Below, piece by piece: positions 1 through 3,986 of a stretch of DNA of 6,723 nucleotides. The notes under the pieces were generated by a model that worked only from the letters and a program-made list of their open reading frames with translations, searched no databases and was not told the origin of the DNA. The stretch is from Planctomycetota bacterium. GTDB taxonomy: Bacteria > Planctomycetota > UBA8108 > UBA1146 > JAJFFE01. The stretch covers positions 1-6,723 of the forward strand of contig JAGQRC010000207.1 of NCBI GenBank assembly GCA_020425835.1. Direction: 5' to 3'. Numbering within the stretch: the stretch's first letter is position 1; every line of letters begins with the position of its first letter. A program made the position numbers and the translations under genes.

Positions 1-1
1 C

Positions 2-1246
2 GAGCGGGGTGTCGTCGACGGCATCGCGGACGGTATCGCCAAGCGCGACCTGACGGTCGCGCTGACCCGCTGCATGATCGGGTTCCTTCTGCTCGCAGCG
101 TGGGCGGCGCTGTGCCGCGGGATCCTCAACACCTATCGCCGGTTCTTCCTCCCGGCGCTTTCGCCCGCCTTGTTCAACCTCGTCGCGGTCGGCGTGGGGG
201 TGGTGCTCTGGGTACGAGGGGGGGATCCGAAGGAGACGATCTTCGCCTGGGCGCTCGGCGTTCTCGCCGGGGGGGCGTTGCAGTTCCTGATCCAGGTGCC
301 GGCCGTCCGACGATGCGGCGTACCCTTGCGATGGCGTCTCGATCTGGCGCACGAGGGATTCCGCAGGATCCTCCGATTGATGAGCCCGGCGCTCGCCGGC
401 TTGGCTGCCGTCCAGCTGAACATCATCGTCAATTCGCGGCTCGCGTCCGATGCAGCGTTCGGTGATGGTGCCGTCACACGGATGACGCTGGCGTACCGCC
501 TCGTCTATCTCCCGATCGGGGTCATCGGAGTCGCGCTGGCGACGGTGACGGCGGTGCGCGTCAGCCGGGATGTGGCCCGGGACGACCTCGAGCGCTTTCG
601 CGACGGTGTCTCCACATCGCTTCGGTTCCTCGTGTTCTTCACCGTGCCCAGCACCGTCGGTCTGATCGTGCTCTCCTTGCCGATCGTCCGACTCGTCTTC
701 GGGCACGGTCACTACCTCGACGATCCGACAGCGCTGCCGGAGACCGCCTGGGCATTGACGCTCTACTCGACCGCTCTCTTCTTCTTCTGCGCCGTCAAGG
801 TGCTGGTCCCGGCGTTCTATGCGACGGATCGGATTCGGGTGCCGCTCTTCGCCTCCCTCACCGCGATCGTCGCCAACCTGACTTGGGCGCTCTCGACGAT
901 TCGTTGGTTCGGGTGGCCCACGCTCGTGTTCGGGACGGCGGTCGCCGGGCTCTTCAACTTTGCGGTGCTGGCGTGGGCGTTTCACCGCTGGATCGGTCGG
1001 CTCGACTACCGCGCGCTCCTGATGACCACGGGCAAGGTGTCGATTTCGTTGGTTCCGATGGGCTGGGTCGCGTTCGCCGCGAATCGAGGTCTCGAGTCCT
1101 GGATCGGTACCGGGAGCCTCCTGCCGAAGCTGATCGGGACCGCGGTTCCCATTCTTGCGGCGGTCGTCGTCTACTTCGCGATGGGGCGACTCCTGGGACT
1201 GCGGGAGGCGGTCGATGCGATGTCGTTGAGGCGGCGCCGGAGATGA
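2..1246 (+). CDS. murJ: Lipid II flippase MurJ (MviN), C-terminal part, 5' end outside window
   Basis: This is the C-terminal 414 residues of a MurJ/MviN flippase of the MOP superfamily, an inner-membrane protein that moves lipid II to the periplasmic face for peptidoglycan synthesis. The frame is open from the first complete codon at position 2. The first in-frame ATG (74) lies inside a conserved stretch, with GILNTYRRFFLPALSPALFN just downstream as in MurJ, so it is not the start. By comparison with family members of about 510 residues, roughly 100 N-terminal residues (about TM1-3) are missing. About eleven hydrophobic segments remain, matching TM4-14. The family motif around TM8 is visible as YRLVYLPIGVIG (residues 165-176 of the fragment), including its conserved Arg. 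The protein ends in a basic RRRRR tail. No gene follows closely and no U-run terminator is seen after the stop. The family assignment is firm; the exact N terminus cannot be judged here. Confidence 0.93.
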   Translation, partial: ERGVVDGIADGIAKRDLTVALTRCMIGFLLLAAWAALCRGILNTYRRFFLPALSPALFNLVAVGVGVVLWVRGGDPKETIFAWALGVLAGGALQFLIQVPAVRRCGVPLRWRLDLAHEGFRRILRLMSPALAGLAAVQLNIIVNSRLASDAAFGDGAVTRMTLAYRLVYLPIGVIGVALATVTAVRVSRDVARDDLERFRDGVSTSLRFLVFFTVPSTVGLIVLSLPIVRLVFGHGHYLDDPTALPETAWALTLYSTALFFFCAVKVLVPAFYATDRIRVPLFASLTAIVANLTWALSTIRWFGWPTLVFGTAVAGLFNFAVLAWAFHRWIGRLDYRALLMTTGKVSISLVPMGWVAFAANRGLESWIGTGSLLPKLIGTAVPILAAVVVYFAMGRLLGLREAVDAMSLRRRRR

Positions 1247-1320
1247 CCCGGGCCCGTTGGTGAGGACGCTCGTGCGAAGATCGTAGGACGGTCGACGGCT
1301 CCCCCTGGGCCGGGTGGATC

Positions 1321-1336
1321 CGGGTCGATCGACCCG
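1321..1336. repeat. Perfect 16-bp palindrome
   Basis: CGGGTCGATCGACCCG is its own reverse complement across all 16 bases; the next pair out is C/C. It lies 75 bases after the murJ stop and has no T-run on either side, so it is a poor intrinsic terminator. It could be a protein-binding site for a symmetric dimer or chance in GC-rich DNA. Its function is unknown. Confidence 0.45.
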
Positions 1337-1395
1337 CGAAGAAGCTCCCTCGTCGATGCGATGTCTTCCGAGGGTTCGAGCGGCAGAGGCGCTGC

Positions 1396-1497
1396 ACTAC
1401 GCGACTCTCTCCACGCGAGAAACCGGATTGCCGTGCGAGGCTGTGGGGCCTCCCCACGGGACCAACCCGGACGGTCCAACGCGTGGAGTCGCGCAGT
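1396..1497 (+). other. Candidate structured RNA region (long-range helix enclosing hairpins)
   Basis: Bases 1411-1417 (CCACGCG) pair perfectly with 1480-1486 (CGCGTGG). After a 4-base bulge (1407-1410), 1396-1406 (ACTACGCGACT) pairs with 1487-1497 (AGTCGCGCAGT) with one mismatch, so 17 of 18 positions pair. The 62 bases inside contain GTGGGG-CCT-CCCCAC (1443-1457), GGACC/GGTCC (1459-1463 with 1473-1477) and a small CGG/CCG hairpin (1424-1433), giving a multi-branch shape. It matches no RNA family I recognise. Strand is assigned only because both flanking genes are on +. It could be a cis leader, a small RNA, or a fortuitous fold. Confidence 0.3.
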
Positions 1498-1555
1498 CGT
1501 CTCCGGGCTCCTACGCGGTTTGTACGCGTCTTTACCCACTTCCCTAAACAATGTT

Positions 1556-1581
1556 GGTGAAGTCCCTTAAGGGCTCTCACC
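1556..1581. promoter_or_regulatory. Operator-like 26-bp imperfect palindrome upstream of the phosphoesterase gene
   Basis: The site reads GGTGA-N3-CCCTTAAGGG-N3-TCACC. It is symmetric about the central TTAA, with 10 of 13 positions matching in each half. The spacing of the matching blocks is what a dimeric regulator would contact. As RNA it could also form a hairpin with a UUAA loop. It overlaps the -35 part of the sigma-28-like promoter, so a bound protein could block or modify initiation there. The identity of any binding protein is unknown. Confidence 0.4.
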
Positions 1582-1594
1582 CGGACGACGATAA
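1568..1594 (+). promoter_or_regulatory. Sigma-28 (FliA)-like promoter for the phosphoesterase gene
   Basis: TAAGGGCT (1568-1575) and GACGATAA (1587-1594) are separated by exactly 11 bases. The FliA consensus is TAAAGTTT-N11-GCCGATAA, so the -10 block matches 7 of 8 and the -35 block 5 of 8, with correct spacing. The -10 ends 7 bases before the ATG at 1602, so transcription would begin close to or at the start codon. That agrees with the absence of a Shine-Dalgarno sequence there. No flagellar gene is in the window, so the assignment rests on sequence resemblance alone. Confidence 0.4.
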
Positions 1595-1601
1595 AGTCGG
1601 C

Positions 1602-2570
1602 ATGAGCGAACGGACCACCACCCCTCAACCCACTTCGAGTCCTACGGGACCGCGGACCGGCTCCGCGCCGCGCGACCCGCTCGAGCCGCGCGTCGGGCTC
1701 CGCGACGGCGCGGGCTCGCTCTGGAAACGAGGGACGACGTTCGCGATCACCGGCGTGAACCGAGGGCTCGACCGTCTGCCCCTCTCACGGCTGGTGCATC
1801 GTCGCGTGCTCCGCCGGCTCCGCGTGTCCGACCACCGGGTCGTGCTCGCTCGCTCGGCGCCGGGCCTCGACGGCTTCCGCTTGGTCTTCGTCAGCGACCT
1901 TCACCTCGGGAGCTTCTTCGGGGCGCGAGAGCTCGATCGGGTGTTCGACACCGTCGCCTCGCTGAACCCGGACCTCGTCTGTCTCGGCGGCGACCTCATC
2001 AACTCGCGACTCCGCGAGCTCGAGCATCTCGCGGACGTTCGAGGGAAGCTCGACCCACCGTTCGGCGTCGTCGCCGTGCCGGGGAACCACGACCGGTTCT
2101 ATGTCGCCAGCGACGACGCTTGGGAGAAGAGAGTCGCGGAACTCGACATCGACTTGTTGAGCAATCGCGGCCGACGCGTGGAGCGTCACGGAAGCTCGAT
2201 GTGGTTGGCCGGTGTCGACGACCTCGAAGAGGGCCGACCCCATCTCGGCGCAGCGCTGGATGGATGTGGCGATGACGAGTCGGTGGTCCTCCTCTCCCAC
2301 CACCCCGACCTGTTCCCCTACGCCGCGCGATGTGGGGTGGAACTCCAACTGTCGGGCCACACTCACGGCGGGCAGATTCGACTCTTCGGACGTGCATTGA
2401 TCACGCACAGTGAACTCGGTTTCGACGCCGGTTGGTTCGCCCAACGAAACAGTCGTCTCTACGTCAGCCGCGGAGTCGGCGTTACCGGATTGCCTCTGCG
2501 ATGGAACTGTGATCCCGAAATCGTCTGCGTGGAACTGCGCAACGACGTCGCGGTGAAAACACACACATAG
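1602..2570 (+). CDS. Calcineurin-like metallophosphoesterase, YkuE-like
   Basis: The 322-residue protein carries all the metal-binding motifs of the calcineurin-fold phosphoesterases: SDLHLG (D99, H101), GGD (D131), GNHD (N162, H163), SHHPD (H233/H234) and SGHTHGGQ (H253, H255). The family hydrolyses phosphomonoesters or phosphodiesters with a two-metal centre. Order, spacing and the GHTHGGQ ending fit the YkuE/YaeI branch; some relatives act on lipid-A or phospholipid precursors, but the substrate cannot be read from sequence. Unlike many relatives, there is no clear signal peptide or membrane helix. The first 40 or so residues are Ser/Thr/Pro-rich and probably disordered, suggesting a cytoplasmic protein. 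ATG 1602 is preferred over the in-frame ATG at 1551, because the latter's extra codons run through the palindrome and promoter. No ribosome-binding site is evident at either start. The gene stands alone, with long gaps on both sides. Confidence 0.9.
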   Translation: MSERTTTPQPTSSPTGPRTGSAPRDPLEPRVGLRDGAGSLWKRGTTFAITGVNRGLDRLPLSRLVHRRVLRRLRVSDHRVVLARSAPGLDGFRLVFVSDLHLGSFFGARELDRVFDTVASLNPDLVCLGGDLINSRLRELEHLADVRGKLDPPFGVVAVPGNHDRFYVASDDAWEKRVAELDIDLLSNRGRRVERHGSSMWLAGVDDLEEGRPHLGAALDGCGDDESVVLLSHHPDLFPYAARCGVELQLSGHTHGGQIRLFGRALITHSELGFDAGWFAQRNSRLYVSRGVGVTGLPLRWNCDPEIVCVELRNDVAVKTHT

Positions 2571-2822
2571 CTTCTACATGCGAAAGGACTTCGAAGTGCA
2601 CGATACGTGACTTCACCTATGTTTGTCTCGCCCCTGCCGTGTATAACGGGATCGGCGAGAGTAAGGGCTGGAAAAATCGATCTCGCCAAGCTCCTCAAAC
2701 GTTGGGTAGCTACGTACGGAAGTCACCGACGCTCTTCGGAGCGGTGGTCCTCCGGCGAGAGCATACGAGAGTGCGCTTCGAGTCGTGCGATCCCGCCAAT
2801 CCTCGCGCGAATCGCTCGAAGC

Positions 2823-2870
2823 CTGTCGGTTTCCGGAGTCGTTCATGACGCCGGAGGGCGAAACCGACAG
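2823..2870. repeat. Inverted repeat, 10-bp perfect arms with a nested helix
   Basis: CTGTCGGTTT (2823-2832) is the reverse complement of AAACCGACAG (2861-2870). Inside, CCGG (2833-2836) pairs with CCGG (2851-2854) and GTC (2838-2840) with GAC (2847-2849) across a 6-base loop. This leaves a 6-base bulge (AGGGCG) on the right side, for 17 pairs in 48 bases. There is no following T-run, so it is not a standard terminator. The right arm can pair alternatively with 2875-2880. Confidence 0.5.
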
Positions 2871-2872
2871 CC

Positions 2873-2904
2873 CACTGTCGTAGCGGCTTTTCCAGGTGAC
2901 AGTG
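2873..2904. repeat. Inverted repeat, 7-bp arms, competing with the preceding hairpin
   Basis: CACTGTC (2873-2879) is the reverse complement of GACAGTG (2898-2904), with an 18-base loop. The left arm can instead join the preceding right arm as CGACAG-CCCA-CTGTCG (2865-2880). The right arm contains a possible GTG start codon (2902-2904) of the short frame that follows, and overlaps an SD-like AGGTGA (2894-2899). Confidence 0.4.
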
Positions 2905-3057
2905 TTCGCCTGCGGTGTTCTCGCGACCTCGCGGGAGCCGCGGATCGGGGAGATCGGGCAGCCGATCTTCCGAGTCGTCGCCGGCGACGAGTTCCTCGTC
3001 GCGACGCGCAACAGGGTGATTGGGCGTGAAGAACCGAATGTTTCGGTTCTCCCCTGA
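2884..3057 (+). pseudogene. Possible remnant of an HlyD/RND membrane-fusion protein gene
   Basis: After an in-frame TAG at 2881-2883, a + frame runs to TGA at 3055-3057. From about 2890 to 3019 its codons end almost always in G or C, like the real genes; after about 3020 that preference vanishes. The translation includes GVLATSREPRIGEI and then GQPIFRVVAGDE. This closely resembles the second half of the lipoyl-like domain in RND-type periplasmic adaptors, where a pattern like GVV..R....G.I is followed by GqplFrii.dge. Upstream coiled-coil and downstream beta-barrel parts are absent, so it would be a broken piece. GTG at 2896 or 2902 could start a peptide of about 53 residues, so a small live gene is the alternative. 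The assignment is from memory of the family pattern only. Confidence 0.38.
3030..3050. repeat. Perfect 9-bp inverted repeat with 3-base spacer upstream of the response regulator
   Basis: AGAACCGAA (3030-3038), TGT, TTCGGTTCT (3042-3050). As DNA it is a symmetric 21-bp site 75 bases upstream of the regulator start codon, suitable for a dimeric DNA-binding protein, possibly the regulator itself. As RNA it is a stable hairpin, but the bases after it (CCCCTGACGG) contain no U-run. Its role is unproven. Confidence 0.45.
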
Positions 3058-3093
3058 CGGCCGTGGCGATGACGAAGGACATCCGTCGACCAA

Positions 3094-3112
3094 GGGTCTT
3101 CAGACCCCAGGA
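3094..3112 (+). promoter_or_regulatory. Hairpin abutting the ribosome-binding site of the response regulator gene
   Basis: GGGTC (3094-3098) pairs with GACCC (3103-3107) around a TTCA loop. It is followed almost at once by AGGA (3109-3112), the best Shine-Dalgarno match for the ATG at 3125. The 12-base gap between AGGA and ATG is longer than usual. The AGGA helps decide the start at 3125 rather than the in-frame TTG 3020 or ATG 3038. Whether the hairpin tunes translation is unknown. Confidence 0.35.
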
Positions 3113-3124
3113 AACCGTGCCGAA

Positions 3125-3817
3125 ATGATCGACTCGAACGTTGCAACCATCTTCCTCGTCGATGACCAAGAAGAAACTCGAACCCGTCACGAGCGGGTGC
3201 TTCGCGAAGCGGGCTTCAACGTCGCGACCTTCGCGAACGCCGCTCAGTTCCTCGAGGTCTACAACCCCGGCGCCGCCGGGTGCATCGTCTGCGAGTTCAA
3301 GCTCCCGGACATGGGCGCCCTCGAGCTGCTCCGCGTTCTGCAGGCGAAGGAGCTCGAGCCGACCTTCATGGTGCTGACGCGCCACGATGACGTCTCCAAC
3401 GCCGTTCGTTCCCTGAAGGCGGGCGCCTTCGACTTCCTCGAGAAGCCGGTCGAGACCGAAGTGCTGACGAACCAGGTGCAGCTCGCTCTGCAGGAGGACG
3501 CCAAGCGTCGCCGCGCGCGTCGGGTTCGCACGGAGATCTCGGACCGTCACGTCCGTCTGACTCGTCGGGAGCGCGAAGTGATGAAGCTGATGGTCAGTGG
3601 GAAGGCGTCCAAGGAGATCGCCTCCTACCTCGAGCTCAGCCCGCGAACCGTCGAGTCCCACCGAGCGCGAATCATGAGGAAGATGGAAGCGAACAGTCTT
3701 CCCGAGTTGGTCCGCTACTCGATGCTCATGCAGTCGACCTGCTGCAGTCAGATCCTGAAGGCGCTCCACGAGGTGGAGCCGAACACGGTGACCTCGCTGC
3801 AGCCCGTCCTGGTCTGA
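3125..3817 (+). CDS. FixJ/LuxR-family response regulator with Glu at the phosphoacceptor site
   Basis: This is a 230-residue two-domain transcription factor. Residues 7-125 form a receiver domain: acidic pair D13/D14, switch T85 (VLTRHDD), and K107 in EKP. Residues 143-200 form a LuxR-type helix-turn-helix, with LTRREREVMKLMVSGKASKE then SPRTVESHR. The FixJ-like run GCIVCEFKLPDMGALEL aligns with the family's GC(L)VLD.(R)MPGMSGLEL, so the phosphoacceptor Asp is E57 (codon 3293-3295, gag). The rest of the pocket looks intact, so the protein may work without phosphorylation. A roughly 30-residue tail with C206-C207 follows the HTH. The start at 3125 is chosen because it sits a few residues before the first strand and has AGGA upstream; the in-frame extension to 3020 does not resemble a receiver. 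There is no histidine kinase nearby, so it is an orphan within this view. Targets are unknown. Confidence 0.9.
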   Translation: MIDSNVATIFLVDDQEETRTRHERVLREAGFNVATFANAAQFLEVYNPGAAGCIVCEFKLPDMGALELLRVLQAKELEPTFMVLTRHDDVSNAVRSLKAGAFDFLEKPVETEVLTNQVQLALQEDAKRRRARRVRTEISDRHVRLTRREREVMKLMVSGKASKEIASYLELSPRTVESHRARIMRKMEANSLPELVRYSMLMQSTCCSQILKALHEVEPNTVTSLQPVLV

Positions 3818-3820
3818 GGG

Positions 3821-3861
3821 GGGATCATTCCTGGGCTGCCGAGCGGTTCACGAATGATCCC
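3821..3861. repeat. 10-bp perfect inverted repeat just after the response regulator stop
   Basis: GGGATCATTC (3821-3830) and GAATGATCCC (3852-3861) are exact reverse complements with a 21-base loop, beginning 4 bases past the stop codon. There is no T-run after it, so it is unlikely to terminate alone. It could stabilise the mRNA 3' end or act together with the stronger hairpin downstream. Confidence 0.5.
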
Positions 3862-3920
3862 GACGCGACGAGATCGAGCCGTGGAGTCGTGCAGTCCAGG
3901 TTCTGCTCGAGGCCCGCTCG

Positions 3921-3966
3921 ACGAAGAAGGGGTGGGGAGCATGGCTCTCCACCCCTTCTTCGTTTT
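3921..3966 (+). terminator. Strong intrinsic terminator between convergent genes
   Basis: A 20-base arm (3921-3940) pairs with 3944-3963 around an ATG loop, with 19 Watson-Crick pairs and one G-T pair, followed by TTTT (3963-3966). This is a classic terminator for the + strand response regulator gene. It lies 21 bases beyond the end of the - strand coiled-coil gene. Read on that strand the stem is the same but no U-run follows, so it may stop that transcript less well. Confidence 0.88.
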
Positions 3967-3986
3967 CCGACGATCGTGCGCCGGTC

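Larger units (their letters stand above)
1247..1601. other. 355-base intergenic region between murJ and the phosphoesterase gene
   Basis: No reading frame here looks coding. The short frames on both strands are rich in Arg, Ser and Pro with erratic third-base use, and none has a recognisable domain. Instead the region holds the palindrome at 1321-1336, a foldable segment at 1396-1497, a weak hairpin (ACGCG at 1513-1517 with CGCGT at 1525-1529, followed by CTTT), and an operator-like palindrome plus sigma-28-like promoter at 1556-1594. It has no clear intrinsic terminator for murJ. Confidence 0.7.
2571..3124. other. 554-base intergenic region with inverted repeats and a gene remnant
   Basis: No intact gene is convincing here. 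Frames of up to about 140 codons exist on + (from 2607) and up to about 177 on - (from 3146), but both lack domains and coding-like third-base use. The first 250 bases are less GC-rich than the genes. From 2823 to 3002 inverted repeats follow closely one after another. From about 2884 to 3019 one + frame looks strongly coding and may be a remnant of a membrane-fusion protein. A further inverted repeat (3030-3050) and a hairpin with a ribosome-binding site precede the response regulator. Confidence 0.65.

Noticed and set aside
1171..1551. Minus-strand frame of 126 codons overlapping the murJ end and the intergenic region; also + frames at 1314-1547 and 1361-1570
   Set aside because: There is no domain and no coding-like third-base bias. 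Composition is Arg/Pro/Ser-rich as expected from random GC-rich DNA, and no ribosome-binding site is seen.
1551..1601. ATG at 1551 as the start of the phosphoesterase
   Set aside because: The added 17 codons coincide with the palindrome and the sigma-28-like promoter, and there is no ribosome-binding site. The family domain begins far downstream, so nothing is lost by starting at 1602.
2623..2647. Possible sigma-70 promoter TTGTCT ... TATAAC
   Set aside because: The -10 is good (5 of 6), but the spacer is only 13 bases and no better -35 lies at 16-18 bases, so it is too weak to list as a feature.
2607..3029. 140-codon + frame in the second intergenic region, and the overlapping 177-codon - frame (2613-3146)
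   Set aside because: Neither shows a recognisable domain or consistent G/C third bases. The frame ending at TGA 3055 is the only one there with coding-like codon use.
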